This document shows positions 1 to 8,600 of a stretch of DNA of 64,000 bases, one piece after another. The notes beneath the pieces are model-generated. The model searched no databases. It had not been told where the DNA came from and saw only the letters and a list, made by a program, of their open reading frames with translations. Origin of the DNA: Bacteroidaceae bacterium (GTDB taxonomy: Bacteria; Bacteroidota; Bacteroidia; Bacteroidales; Bacteroidaceae); the NCBI GenBank assembly GCA_017628845.1, contig JAGBYI010000181.1, forward strand, positions 1 through 64,000, read 5' to 3'. How positions within the stretch are numbered: the first letter of the stretch is position 1; each line of letters opens with the position of its first letter. The translations under genes were made by a program, and so were the position numbers.

Positions 1-193
1 TCAGTGTAATCTGAAATAGTTGGACAACCTGACTAAAGGGAATCGACAAGTTCAATAATCTTGAATTCCACCATATATATTACTATATGGCGCTTGTACT
101 ACAATTTCTGTCTACGAAAATCTTTCAAAGAACTCTTTCTTCATTTGCGCAAGAAAACCAACTCCGCCGGTCTGTAGGAGCTGTTCCCGTTTT
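1..193 (-). other. probable leader of an rRNA operon reading leftward off the window
   Basis: No open frame is visible here. The stretch lies just downstream of a strong leftward promoter (201-231). On the minus strand it carries GTTCTTTGAAA at 133-123, which resembles the boxA-like antiterminator element that precedes 16S rRNA genes in Bacteroidota. A small AT-rich hairpin follows (CGCCATATA with TATATGGTG, around 68-91). No mature 16S sequence is reached, so the rRNA assignment is inference from promoter strength, the boxA-like element and the lack of coding potential. Confidence 0.4.
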
Positions 194-200
194 GCGAGTG

Positions 201-231
201 CAAAGGTAGGACTTTTCTGCAAACTGGCAAA
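201..231 (-). promoter_or_regulatory. strong Bacteroidota promoter, leftward
   Basis: On the minus strand TTTG (231-228) is followed after exactly 19 bases by TACCTTTG (208-201). This is the -33/-7 pair of the primary sigma factor of Bacteroidota. The same perfect layout occurs before the tRNA-Glu/rpsT unit in this window, which fits a stable RNA promoter. Confidence 0.7.
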
Positions 232-337
232 GAAACACGAAAGATTTTTTAAGAAAATAAAGAAAAAGACTGTGGAATGAAGCAGAAAAGACAGACACTA
301 TCATGGATACACATTATTTATATAGTATATAGAGAAG

Positions 338-475
338 TCACGATAAGACCAGATTCTGCCATAATTGGGCTTGCTCCCACGGATTGACACTCGTCCATTC
401 CTCTAAACAAACCATCCATTCATAAAGAATGAAGAGAACGGCGAACAGGCAGGAAAAAAGCAGGTAAGCAATCAT
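338..475 (-). CDS. possible 45-residue single-pass membrane peptide
   Basis: I do not recognise this frame. From ATG at 475 it encodes 45 residues with a hydrophobic N-terminal half (MIAYLLFSCLFAVLFILYEW) followed by a tryptophan- and acid-rich tail ending NLVLS. The frame stays open about 20 codons further upstream with no other ATG, so the start is uncertain. No clear ribosome-binding site or dedicated promoter is seen. It lies in the otherwise empty gap between the presumed rRNA leader and lpxK. It could be a small membrane protein, the tail of a decayed gene, or chance. Confidence 0.22.
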   Translation of the reverse strand: MIAYLLFSCLFAVLFILYEWMVCLEEWTSVNPWEQAQLWQNLVLS

Positions 476-613
476 GTACAAAACGTAGCCAGAAACAGTT
501 CCGCTCTTTGCCAGCAACCACTAACTTATAAGGCATAAAGGCTGTTTATGACGACATTCTATAGCAAATTCAAGCAAGAGAATGGAGCATATGGGCAAAA
601 TTAAACAAATACC

Positions 614-644
614 TTTGATTTCTTAAATAAAAACGCTATCTTTG
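614..644 (+). promoter_or_regulatory. promoter of lpxK-punA-thiL
   Basis: TTTG (614-617), a 19-base spacer and TATCTTTG (637-644) match the Bacteroidota -33/-7 consensus, about 35 bases before the lpxK start. Confidence 0.7.
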
Positions 645-678
645 TTCACATAAACACACTATTGACCAAACAAATCCC

Positions 679-1770
679 ATGGAAGGAGACCTCATACGCA
701 CAAACCATTGGCTTATACCTTTTGCCTGGATATACGGCTGGGTTACAGCAATGAGAAACCTTTTTTTCGAGTGGGGGTTCTTGAAAAGCAAGAAATATGA
801 TATCCCTGTAATTGCCGTGGGCAACATTACCGTAGGCGGAACCGGCAAGACGCCACACATCGAGTATCTCATACGATTATTGACCCCTCAATACAAAGTG
901 GCTGTACTGAGCCGGGGATACAAGCGCCAAAGTAAAGGCTACGTGCTGGCAACACAGGACACTCCCATGGAGATGATTGGCGACGAACCATGGCAAATGC
1001 TACAGAAGTTTTCCGACATATACATTGCTGTTGATGCCGACAGATGCCACGGTATAGAGAGACTATTGAATGACGAAAAGACAAAGGACGTACAGGTTAT
1101 CCTTCTGGACGATGCCTTCCAGCACAGATACGTTACACCTGGCAGAAACATTCTGCTAACCGACTACCACCGACTTATCGTCAAGGACAGATTGCTACCT
1201 GCAGGAAGACTGAGGGAATCTCCACGCGGAAAGGACCGAGCCAATATAGTAATAGTGACAAAATGTCCAGAAGAGATGTCGCCCATGGAATATCGTATCA
1301 TTGCAGAGTCTCTGCAACTAAGACCATACCAGCAACTGTATTTCAGCACATTCAGATATGGAAGAATGGTCAATATCCATACTCATGAGATACAGACTAC
1401 AGAAAACATGCGCCATCACAATGTTCTTTTGAGCACCGGCATAGGATGCCCCAAGCAAATGAAGATGGACATGCTTAAGAGATTCTCTTCCGTGGAGAGC
1501 ATAGACTTTAAAGACCATCATTTCTACAACACAGACGACATGAACAACATCAGGAAGGCATTTGAAGCACTTCCCGAACCAAAGATTATCATCACCACAG
1601 AGAAAGACGCCACACGCTTGATGTCATTAGAACCATTCCCCGACGATTTAGCCAAGCACATTTGGGTCCTTCCCATAGGCATACGCTTCATGCAAGGAAA
1701 AGAAATAACATTCAAAGATAAAATCACAGGTTATGTACAAAAGAATCTTAGAGACAGCAGAATGGCTTAA
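679..1770 (+). CDS. lpxK: tetraacyldisaccharide 4'-kinase (LpxK)
   Basis: Phosphorylates the 4' position of the tetraacyl disaccharide to give lipid IVA, a late step of lipid A synthesis at the inner face of the cytoplasmic membrane. The 363-residue length fits the family. The N-terminal segment (about 11-32) is hydrophobic and amphipathic, as expected for membrane association. A Walker A loop follows at 53-58 (GNITVGGTGKTPH region), then the family stretch around LLDDAFQHRYV that holds catalytic acidic and aromatic residues. The ATG at 679 gives the usual family N-terminus and lies about 35 bases after a good promoter. The 3' end overlaps punA by 38 bases, so the two are very probably cotranscribed. 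Confidence 0.93.
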   Translation: MEGDLIRTNHWLIPFAWIYGWVTAMRNLFFEWGFLKSKKYDIPVIAVGNITVGGTGKTPHIEYLIRLLTPQYKVAVLSRGYKRQSKGYVLATQDTPMEMIGDEPWQMLQKFSDIYIAVDADRCHGIERLLNDEKTKDVQVILLDDAFQHRYVTPGRNILLTDYHRLIVKDRLLPAGRLRESPRGKDRANIVIVTKCPEEMSPMEYRIIAESLQLRPYQQLYFSTFRYGRMVNIHTHEIQTTENMRHHNVLLSTGIGCPKQMKMDMLKRFSSVESIDFKDHHFYNTDDMNNIRKAFEALPEPKIIITTEKDATRLMSLEPFPDDLAKHIWVLPIGIRFMQGKEITFKDKITGYVQKNLRDSRMA

Positions 1771-2542
1771 AGCCAAGATGACAACAAAGCCTGAAACCGC
1801 CATCATCCTGGGCACCGGTCTGGGAGAACTGGCAAAAGAGATAGAAAAGGAACTTACCATACCCTATGCCGACATCCCTAATTTCCCTGTCAGTACCGTC
1901 GAGGGCCATGCCGGTGCACTCATATTCGGCAAGTTGGGTGGCAAGGACATTCTGGCTATGGAAGGCCGTTTCCACTATTACGAGGGTTACAACATGAAGG
2001 AAGTAACATTCCCCATCCGCGTAATGCATGAACTGGGTATCAAGACACTCTTCGTCAGCAACGCTGCCGGAGGCACCAATCCCAGTTTCCGCGTAGGCGA
2101 CCTTATGATAATCACAGACCAGATAAACTTCATGCCCGAGAATCCTCTGCGTGGGGAGAACATCCCCCAAGGCCCACGCTTCCCCGACATGGGACATGCC
2201 TATGACCCCGACCTCATAGATATGGCCGATGCTATAGCACACGAAAAGACCATAAAGGTGCGCCACGGTGTGTACTTAGCCACACAGGGTCCTACCTACG
2301 AAACTCCCTCCGAGTACCGCATGTTTGCACACTGGGGAGCAGACGCAGTGGGCATGAGCACAGTACCCGAGGTAATAGTGGCACGCCATTGCGGCATACG
2401 CTGCTTCGGCATCAGCATCATCACCGATCTGGGCGGTCACGCACAGGTAATGAAGGTTACACACGAGGACGTACAGAAAGCAGCTGCCGAGGCACAGCCA
2501 CGCATGGCCGCCATCATGCGCGAGATGATAGCACGTTCTTAA
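1733..2542 (+). CDS. punA: purine nucleoside phosphorylase
   Basis: Cytosolic enzyme of purine salvage that splits (deoxy)guanosine or inosine with phosphate to the base and (deoxy)ribose 1-phosphate. The 269-residue length is typical of trimeric type I PNP. Seen: the phosphate-binding N-terminal loop GTGLGEL, the VEGHAGALIFG and GRFHYYEG motifs, the SNAAGG phosphate/purine loop, and the C-terminal GISIITD-GG and THEDV motifs. The start lies inside the lpxK coding region (38-base overlap), which implies translational coupling. thiL follows after 24 bases. Confidence 0.92.
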   Translation: MYKRILETAEWLKAKMTTKPETAIILGTGLGELAKEIEKELTIPYADIPNFPVSTVEGHAGALIFGKLGGKDILAMEGRFHYYEGYNMKEVTFPIRVMHELGIKTLFVSNAAGGTNPSFRVGDLMIITDQINFMPENPLRGENIPQGPRFPDMGHAYDPDLIDMADAIAHEKTIKVRHGVYLATQGPTYETPSEYRMFAHWGADAVGMSTVPEVIVARHCGIRCFGISIITDLGGHAQVMKVTHEDVQKAAAEAQPRMAAIMREMIARS

Positions 2543-2566
2543 ACCCACAAATATACAAACAGAACA

Positions 2567-3652
2567 TTGGAAATAGCAGAATTGGGTGAGTTTGGCTTGA
2601 TAAAGCATCTCACCAAAGACATAACACCTTGCAATACCTCCACGCACAAGGGGGTGGGAGACGATTGCGCCGTCATCAGTACCGGCACAGAGGACAGAAT
2701 GCTGGTAACCACAGACCTTTTGATGGAAGGCGTACACTTTGACCTGACATACATGCCTTTGCGCCATCTGGGATACAAGGCTGTGATGGTGAACCTGAGC
2801 GACATTTATGCAATGAATGGCACGCCCAGTCAAATCACTGTAAGTCTGGCAATAAGCAAACGCTTCAAGGTAGAAGACATTGAGGAGCTATACAGTGGCA
2901 TGCGCATGGCTTGCGAACATCACAAAGTGGACATCGTGGGTGGCGACACAACAAGCAGCATGACGGGATTGGCAATAAGCATAACGGCCATTGGCTATGC
3001 AAAAGAGGAAGATATTGCCTATCGTAGCGGAGCCAAGGAAACGGACCTGATATGCGTCTCTGGCAATCTGGGAGCTGCATACATGGGACTGCAGATCCTT
3101 GAGCGCGAGAAGTCTGTATACAACCAACAGGTAAAGGAGGCCACACAACAGGCACAGAGGAACGGCAGCAACGTGGAGGAGGCAATAGCCCAAATTCCAC
3201 AACCCGACTTTGCCGGCAAGGAATACCTTCTGGAACGCCAGATGAAACCCGAGGCACGCAAGGACATCGTGGAGAAACTGCACCTGGCCAACGTGAAGAT
3301 AACCTCCATGATAGACATCTCCGACGGCCTGAGCAGCGAGCTGATGCACATCTGCGAACAGAGCCAGTGCGGATGCCGAATCTACGAGGAACGAATCCCT
3401 CTGGATTACCAGACCGCCGTAACCGCCGAGGAGTTCAACTTGAACGTAAGCACCTGCGCCCTGAATGGGGGCGAGGACTACGAACTGCTCTTTACCGTAC
3501 CCCTGACGGCAAATGAGATTGTCAGTGCCATAGAAGACGTGAAAGTAATCGGCTACATTACAAAACCGGAATTGGGCAAGGCCCTGATTTGCCGCGATGG
3601 AAGCGAATTCGAGCTAAAGGCTCAAGGGTGGAACCACATGACTACGGAATAA
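2567..3652 (+). CDS. thiL: thiamine-monophosphate kinase (TTG start)
   Basis: ATP-dependent phosphorylation of thiamine monophosphate to thiamine diphosphate, the last step of cofactor synthesis. The 361 residues show the AIR-synthase/ThiL fold: N-terminal LGEFGLI, the nucleotide-binding GVGDDCAV, TTDLLMEGVHF, the metal-binding GGDTT, and the C-terminal DISDGLSSEL and NGGEDYELLF motifs. The conserved N-terminus begins at a TTG codon. The in-frame sequence upstream reaches the stop at 2540 with no ATG, so TTG is the only plausible start. A transcription terminator follows, making thiL the last gene of the unit. Confidence 0.92.
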   Translation: MEIAELGEFGLIKHLTKDITPCNTSTHKGVGDDCAVISTGTEDRMLVTTDLLMEGVHFDLTYMPLRHLGYKAVMVNLSDIYAMNGTPSQITVSLAISKRFKVEDIEELYSGMRMACEHHKVDIVGGDTTSSMTGLAISITAIGYAKEEDIAYRSGAKETDLICVSGNLGAAYMGLQILEREKSVYNQQVKEATQQAQRNGSNVEEAIAQIPQPDFAGKEYLLERQMKPEARKDIVEKLHLANVKITSMIDISDGLSSELMHICEQSQCGCRIYEERIPLDYQTAVTAEEFNLNVSTCALNGGEDYELLFTVPLTANEIVSAIEDVKVIGYITKPELGKALICRDGSEFELKAQGWNHMTTE

Positions 3653-3682
3653 GGCTATACACCTTATTATATATATATAACG

Positions 3683-3723
3683 CTCAATCCCAAAGCACCA
3701 ATGGCCTTGGGATTGAGTTTTTA
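3683..3723 (+). terminator. terminator after thiL
   Basis: Perfect 11-bp stem CTCAATCCCAA (3683-3693) with TTGGGATTGAG (3707-3717), a 13-base loop and a T-rich tail. It is preceded by an alternating AT tract (3664-3680). Confidence 0.85.
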
Positions 3724-3746
3724 TTAACCAAACAGGACAAATGCCA

Positions 3747-5390
3747 TTAGCCCAACCTGAACATAATTGGCAGGACAAACTTCACGGTACAAGGCTTTGT
3801 CTTCTCCTTGTCAAGATAGCCAGGTTCCCATTCGGGCATTTCACGCACTACCCTTTCGGCCTCCTTGAGCAAAGCCATCATCGCAGCCTTGTAGGCCTGA
3901 GACTCCTCTGCAGAAAGAGTTTTGCCTTGAGCCGCCATCTCCTTGGCATAGGATTGAACAATAAGTTCCTCCAAGGTCTGGCCGTCTTCGGGTTCCTGGC
4001 GGCCAATCGATACAGCCCTGACATTGAATATCCTGCCCGTTTCCGAAACATAGAACTGCACATTCACCTTTGCCTGCACACCGGCGGACTGGGAAACCTT
4101 TGGATAACGGGTGTTCCTACTGAGCCATTGCATCATAGCAGTCTCCCCTCCCTTGAACTGGGCATTCCATGCAGGGTTCTCCACAATGTTGACCTTCAGG
4201 GTGTCCAGTTTTGTCTTGGTTTCAATCACAATCACCGTTTTGCCGGCATAGCCAAGAGACTTGGATGCATCGCCATTCTTGATTACCGTCATGGAAACGA
4301 TGTCCAGAGTAGGCAAGTTGCGAATCACGTCGCCGGACGCCTCCTTGCCGTCCAGAAGATAGACAACATCCTTGCCGTCTGTTTGCATGGGAAGAGCAGA
4401 AATCCCATGGCCTTCTTGCACAGATGACGAAATTTTAATAACTTTGTCCTCGTCTTTGGCAATGCTGCTGCCGGAAGGGGACGCTGGTTCACTGGTGGCA
4501 AAGGCACTGAGTGCCAGGCCTGCCATAGGGATGATGTACAGCACCTTGCTGCGCATCCACACATTGGATTTGGATTTTTGCATCATAATGATACGTTTTA
4601 AGGTTAAGTTATGATTGAAGTTGTTGGCAAAAGTGTAGGAGCTGGCGCCAACAGCTTTTTTTATAAGCAACAACTGATATTCACGTGCCGAGACACCATG
4701 TCGGAGGACATTGTCGTCGGCCTCGTATTCATGTACATCCCTTAGGCTCATGCCAAGCACATAGGCCAATGGATTCCACCATTGCAGTATCTGCACGGCA
4801 GATAGCAGAAGCAGGTCCCATGAATGAAGTGCGCGAATATGGCCGGTTTCGTGCAGGAGGATTTCACGCCCGTTCTCGTGGAAGTCCTTTTCCGATATTA
4901 CCACATGGTTCATCCAACTGAACGGCGACACCTCGCCTCCGCGGCAATGTATGTGGACACCGCCCTCTACCTCATGCCAAAGGCTGCCACATGTCACCTC
5001 GTGGTTCATACGCAGAACCTGCACTGTCCGCCACAGGAGAATGGCCATAGCCACAAGAGAGAAGAGCACGGAAACGATGCGGAACCAGGAAATCTGAGTC
5101 GGGACATGCCGTGCCTGTACATCCAGTTCCGGCAAAAGGTGGTATCCATGCACGGGTATGCCTACCTGCAGCATCTGGTCCTTCGTAGCCTGAACCACAG
5201 GATGGCTGTCCAATGACAAGAAGTGGACATCCACCACGGGGAGTACCACGGAGAACAGGAGTATGAGCAGGAGTACCGCCCTGTTTAGACGGAAGAAACT
5301 CTCCTTCCTGAGAATGAGCATGTATGGCACGTAGAGCAGTGTCAGCACAAAAGCGGAGCGTATGGAATATAGAAATATTGCCTCTAACAT
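3747..5390 (-). CDS. BlaR1-type M56 membrane metalloprotease with C-terminal TonB domain
   Basis: Likely an inner-membrane sensor protease paired with the BlaI repressor upstream. The 547-residue protein opens with membrane segments (about 5-27, 37-55 and 103-120). A zinc-protease site HETGH follows at 180-184, with a downstream EYEADDNV segment that would supply the third ligand, as in peptidase family M56. After residue about 290 comes a hydrophobic segment and a periplasmic region. It ends in a TonB C-terminal-like domain (MMQWLSRNTRYPKV, then VNVQFYVSETGRIFNV). There is no penicillin-binding sensor domain, so the signal is unlikely to be a beta-lactam. BlaR1-TonB fusions of this kind are common in Bacteroidota, and their stimulus is mostly unknown. 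Confidence 0.85.
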   Translation of the reverse strand: MLEAIFLYSIRSAFVLTLLYVPYMLILRKESFFRLNRAVLLLILLFSVVLPVVDVHFLSLDSHPVVQATKDQMLQVGIPVHGYHLLPELDVQARHVPTQISWFRIVSVLFSLVAMAILLWRTVQVLRMNHEVTCGSLWHEVEGGVHIHCRGGEVSPFSWMNHVVISEKDFHENGREILLHETGHIRALHSWDLLLLSAVQILQWWNPLAYVLGMSLRDVHEYEADDNVLRHGVSAREYQLLLIKKAVGASSYTFANNFNHNLTLKRIIMMQKSKSNVWMRSKVLYIIPMAGLALSAFATSEPASPSGSSIAKDEDKVIKISSSVQEGHGISALPMQTDGKDVVYLLDGKEASGDVIRNLPTLDIVSMTVIKNGDASKSLGYAGKTVIVIETKTKLDTLKVNIVENPAWNAQFKGGETAMMQWLSRNTRYPKVSQSAGVQAKVNVQFYVSETGRIFNVRAVSIGRQEPEDGQTLEELIVQSYAKEMAAQGKTLSAEESQAYKAAMMALLKEAERVVREMPEWEPGYLDKEKTKPCTVKFVLPIMFRLG

Positions 5391-5447
5391 AATGGATCAG
5401 GTAGTTTTTGGGGGAAATAAGCTGAATGTCCAGAGTAATCAGAAACC

Positions 5448-5837
5448 TTACTGCTGCTCATCCTCCTCCACCGAAGACAGGAGTTCGCGGATTTCCTCGG
5501 ATGTAAGTTTCTCTTCGCGTATGAAATAGCAGAACATGGACTTCAGGCTGCCGCCAAAGAAGTTCTTCTTCACATCCTGCATAGTCCTGCGCGTGTACTC
5601 GGCACGCGATACCAGAGGTTCGTACATGTGCGTCTTGCCCTCGCCCTTATTTTTTGAGAAGTCCAAATAGCCCTTCTCGTAGAGAACCTTCAAATAAGTT
5701 GCCACCGTGGTGTAGGCCGGTTTGGGCTCTGTCCATCTTCCAAGCACATCCCATGCACAGGCAGGACGGTCCAGATCCCAGAGGATGTTCATCACTTCGA
5801 ACTCCAATCGGGTAAGTGTATTCTCATTGCGTTTCAT
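5448..5837 (-). CDS. BlaI/MecI-family winged-helix repressor
   Basis: A 129-residue DNA-binding repressor expected to dimerise on operators near its own promoter and be inactivated by proteolysis signalled through the M56 protein just downstream (57-base gap). Seen: the family N-terminus LTRLEFEVMNILWDLD, the recognition-helix region KPAYTTVATYLKVLYEKGYL and a C-terminal dimerisation part with FFGGSLKSMF and EIRELLSSVEE. The ATG at 5837 is chosen over an in-frame one 22 codons upstream because the conserved domain starts immediately after it. A candidate operator lies at 5894-5915. Confidence 0.88.
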   Translation of the reverse strand: MKRNENTLTRLEFEVMNILWDLDRPACAWDVLGRWTEPKPAYTTVATYLKVLYEKGYLDFSKNKGEGKTHMYEPLVSRAEYTRRTMQDVKKNFFGGSLKSMFCYFIREEKLTSEEIRELLSSVEEDEQQ

Positions 5838-5893
5838 ATACAGATAATGGTTTAATGATGCGTTTGCAAGGGCAAAGTAATAGAATGCCCACG

Positions 5894-5915
5894 AATATCG
5901 CAATACTTAGATATT
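5894..5915. promoter_or_regulatory. candidate BlaI operator (inverted repeat)
   Basis: AATATC (5894-5899) and GATATT (5910-5915) form a 6-10-6 inverted repeat, with a second overlapping CAATA/TATTG pair (5901-5905, 5912-5916), about 57 bases before the blaI start and near a weak leftward -7-like element (5873-5880). BlaI proteins bind AT-rich dyads in their own promoters; assigning this dyad is inference. Confidence 0.4.
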
Positions 5916-5947
5916 GGAATTTTGCGACATCGGCAGGATTTTAACGT

Positions 5948-6031
5948 TTATTCGTAGTAATAGAAAGGTGGATATGGGTCTATTACCACATAAAACAGGC
6001 AGAGTGCAACTAAACCTAAGAGCACATACAT
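5948..6031 (-). CDS. possible 27-residue membrane peptide
   Basis: Unrecognised. From ATG at 6031 it encodes a hydrophobic helix (MYVLLGLVALCLFYVV) and a short aromatic acidic tail ending PPFYYYE. The frame continues open upstream into the GC-rich repeat, where codons look like noise, so only this downstream part is plausible. It lies between the blaI operator region and repeat copy A. Without homologues it cannot be told from chance. Confidence 0.25.
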   Translation of the reverse strand: MYVLLGLVALCLFYVVIDPYPPFYYYE

Positions 6032-6056
6032 GAGAGCTTCCAAAGAGGCAAAAATG

Positions 6057-6135
6057 GTCCTCGGGAGGACCGAGGCGAAAGAACCGGGAACTCTCGGGTC
6101 GGTCCTCGGGACGTCAAGCCCATGTCCTCCCGAGG
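6057..6135. repeat. 22-bp-period GC-rich repeat, copy A
   Basis: Cores with consensus CCTCGGG start at 6059, 6082 (degraded, AACCGGG), 6104 and 6126, a spacing of 23, 22 and 22 bases. The first unit holds the inverted repeat GTCCTC-GG-GAGGAC. The third is followed by GACGTCAAGCC. The last unit is flipped (CCTCCCGAGG). The copy lies in the gap between the blaI operator region and the HhH gene, in sequence much richer in GC than its flanks. Confidence 0.8.
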
Positions 6136-6268
6136 GCATGAATGGAGGCAAGTCAGCATCCGAACAGGACAATGGATGAAATCTCACCGTTCTGCCCAAA
6201 GCAAGACATTTGGCAGATGGAGAAGAGGCATTGATGATGCAGCAATTCTGCTACTGAAAAAAGAAAGA

Positions 6269-7231
6269 TTACTCAAAGGAAAGGTAAGGCAGCAGCCGCT
6301 GAATATCCTCGTGGGTGAAATGGGGCAGAGTCTTTAGTGCCTCTGCATCACGGATGGGACCATGAACACGACGATAGTTGGCAATCTCCTGAGCACGATA
6401 ATAGCCCATATAGGGATGCTTCATCAGTTTTCTGGTGCTCAGATGGTTTACCTCCAGTTTACGAACTCCGGTGGTGTCTGCAACAATCATCCAGGCTATA
6501 GCATCGGCAGGGAAGTCCTCTATCTGCAGCAGTTGCTCCGTAGAGACATAACCGCCAAGACGTTGCCTATACCAAACTATCTTACGTGAAAAATAGGGAC
6601 CTATGCCTGGCACACGGCACAATTGGGCACTATCGGCAGTATTTATGTCTATGGTTTCATCGCCGGTCAGTTTTATGGGATAAGCAAGACGGGGCATTGG
6701 TTCCGGCAAAGCTGAATCCACAATCTCGTCGGACGATTTGGCGGCTGCATCAGCGACAGACGCCTCTTTATTGCGCGGCGAATAGGTTCGTGGTGCATTC
6801 TGCGGAACATCTACAAGCTGATACTTACGGTCTATACGGATTAGGGGCGACAGGCGCTCCCATTGCTCATTGGTCAGACGATAGACTCGGCGGAAATCGT
6901 CCTTGGTACTGAAGCGTCCGCCCTTGGCACGATAGCGATAAATGCTACGCACCTGAAACGGTGCCAGGCCAAGACGCAACAACTGGGTGCTATCTGCCAC
7001 ATTGGGGTCAAAAAAGAAAGAATCCGGCCGGACTACATCAACTGCATAGTATTGGGGAGAGGCGGATGGAGATTTGGTATTGGAAAGGGTGGTGATGCTC
7101 TCCCCCACTCCAACATTCTTGTCATTCCTGTACTTGGACAGGAATATTGCGCCCAATACCACCAAGCAAGCATTCAGAACTATGAGAAGGAACCATAGTT
7201 GCGAGCGCTTGAACCATCCTCGCCTCTTCAT
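6269..7231 (-). CDS. membrane-anchored protein with three helix-hairpin-helix modules (ComEA-like)
   Basis: A 320-residue protein with a basic N-terminus, one membrane segment (about residues 12-32) and three HhH-type modules: LRLGLAPFQVRSIYRYRAKGG, then CRVPGIGPYFSRKIVWYR (the most canonical), then KHPYMGYYRAQEIANYRR. ComEA-type HhH repeats bind DNA without sequence specificity. A role in DNA binding at the envelope is inferred from the family, and no competence genes are nearby. Start choice: ATG at 7231 begins one base after the stop of the upstream symporter gene; a GTG at 7240 would overlap that gene. It is the last gene of a leftward run starting at fadD. Confidence 0.75.
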   Translation of the reverse strand: MKRRGWFKRSQLWFLLIVLNACLVVLGAIFLSKYRNDKNVGVGESITTLSNTKSPSASPQYYAVDVVRPDSFFFDPNVADSTQLLRLGLAPFQVRSIYRYRAKGGRFSTKDDFRRVYRLTNEQWERLSPLIRIDRKYQLVDVPQNAPRTYSPRNKEASVADAAAKSSDEIVDSALPEPMPRLAYPIKLTGDETIDINTADSAQLCRVPGIGPYFSRKIVWYRQRLGGYVSTEQLLQIEDFPADAIAWMIVADTTGVRKLEVNHLSTRKLMKHPYMGYYRAQEIANYRRVHGPIRDAEALKTLPHFTHEDIQRLLPYLSFE

Positions 7232-7232
7232 A

Positions 7233-8600
7233 CTAAACACCTATCATCTCCATAACCCCCTTGACAAACATGGAAAGAATGGCAATCGGGGCAACCCAAC
7301 GCAGCAGGAACATGATGATGGGGAATACGCGTTGCGACACTTGTCCGTCGTTGGTAATCTCCCGGCGCACCAATGCCTTGCTAAGGTACCAGCCGACAAA
7401 CAACGCCAGCAGCACTCCGCCCAGGGGCAGTATTATGTTGGAAGAAACCACATCAAGCAAATCAAAGATAGTAAGCCCAAACACTGTCCAATGACTCAGT
7501 ACTCCAAAACTCAGGCAACAGAAAACACCAAGCGACATGGAAGCCACCGAAACAATGGTTGAAGCCTTCTTTCTGGGCAGTTTCCAATTCTCATGCACAT
7601 AGGCCGTTACTGCCTCGTGCAAGGATATTGCACTTGTCAAAGCCGCCAGGAAGAGCAGCACATAAAACAATCCGCTGAATATGTAGGCCAGGAATGGAAC
7701 ATTGCCAAACGACATATTAAACACATAAGGCAGGGTCTGGAACACCAGGCCAGGACCGGCATTGGCCTCTACTCCGGGAACAGAGAAGACAGCAGGAAAG
7801 ATGATGAAACCGCTTAAAATGGCCACAGAAGTGTCTATAGAACTTACGCTCAGTGCGGAAGAAACCAGACGGGTGTTGCGGCCAAAATAACTTGCATAGG
7901 TGCACAAGCAGCCCATGGCCACTGACAATGAGTAGAATGCCTGCCCCATGGCATCCAAAACCACAGAAATGGTCAACTTGGAAAAGTCGGGCTTCAGCAG
8001 GAAGGAAATACCCTTGTGGATACCTGGCATACTGAATGTACACACCACCAATATGCCGATGATAAGCAGAAGCATGGGCATGAGCACCTTGGAACATTTC
8101 TCTATACCATCACGCACCCCACGTATGATAATCAGGTGAGTCAAAAGCATAAATATAACGGCAGACAGAAGACAGAGCCAAGGATTGGCCACGTAATTGT
8201 TGAAAAATGCCTCGTAATCACAAGAAGGGTCCGACAGTGCTCCAGTGAAACTGCTATAGGCATAATAAAGCGTCCAACCACTGACCACGATATAGTAACT
8301 CAGTATCAGGAATGCCACACCTATGCCCATAAAGCCTATGATACGCCACCACTTGCCTGGAGCCAACTGGCGAAATGCATCTATCATATTGCTCTGTGTG
8401 TGGCGACCAATAACGAACTCGCCCACCATGATAGGTATGCCGATGAGCAATATAGACAGAATATATATAAGAATGAATGCCGCACCGCCATTGTCGCCAA
8501 CCAACATAGGGAAACGCCATATATTACCCAATCCCACGGCACTGCCTGCCGCAGCAAAGATGGCTCCCATACGGGAACTGAAGTTTACATGCTTTTCCAT
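7233..8600 (-). CDS. sodium-dependent NSS-family transporter (copy 1)
   Basis: A 455-residue inner-membrane sodium:neurotransmitter symporter family protein, expected to take up an amino acid with sodium. It carries the family signature GAIFAAAGSAVGLGNIWRFP in the first unwound helix, then multiple hydrophobic helices, SVAMGCLCTYASYFG and LTSAISLHEAVTAYVHE. Length fits bacterial NSS members with 11-12 helices. Its start overlaps the stop of the upstream paralogue by one base (TAATG), so the pair is translated together. Substrate cannot be read from sequence; tryptophan, tyrosine and branched-chain amino acids are precedents. Confidence 0.92.
   Translation of the reverse strand: MEKHVNFSSRMGAIFAAAGSAVGLGNIWRFPMLVGDNGGAAFILIYILSILLIGIPIMVGEFVIGRHTQSNMIDAFRQLAPGKWWRIIGFMGIGVAFLILSYYIVVSGWTLYYAYSSFTGALSDPSCDYEAFFNNYVANPWLCLLSAVIFMLLTHLIIIRGVRDGIEKCSKVLMPMLLLIIGILVVCTFSMPGIHKGISFLLKPDFSKLTISVVLDAMGQAFYSLSVAMGCLCTYASYFGRNTRLVSSALSVSSIDTSVAILSGFIIFPAVFSVPGVEANAGPGLVFQTLPYVFNMSFGNVPFLAYIFSGLFYVLLFLAALTSAISLHEAVTAYVHENWKLPRKKASTIVSVASMSLGVFCCLSFGVLSHWTVFGLTIFDLLDVVSSNIILPLGGVLLALFVGWYLSKALVRREITNDGQVSQRVFPIIMFLLRWVAPIAILSMFVKGVMEMIGV

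Noticed and set aside
5347..5400. Possible beta-lactam resistance locus because of the BlaR1/BlaI pair
   Set aside because: No beta-lactamase or extra penicillin-binding protein is adjacent, and the BlaR1-like protein lacks the penicillin sensor domain.
6269..7231. Competence (com) locus
   Set aside because: Only a ComEA-like HhH protein is present; there are no comEC, comF or pilin-type genes nearby.
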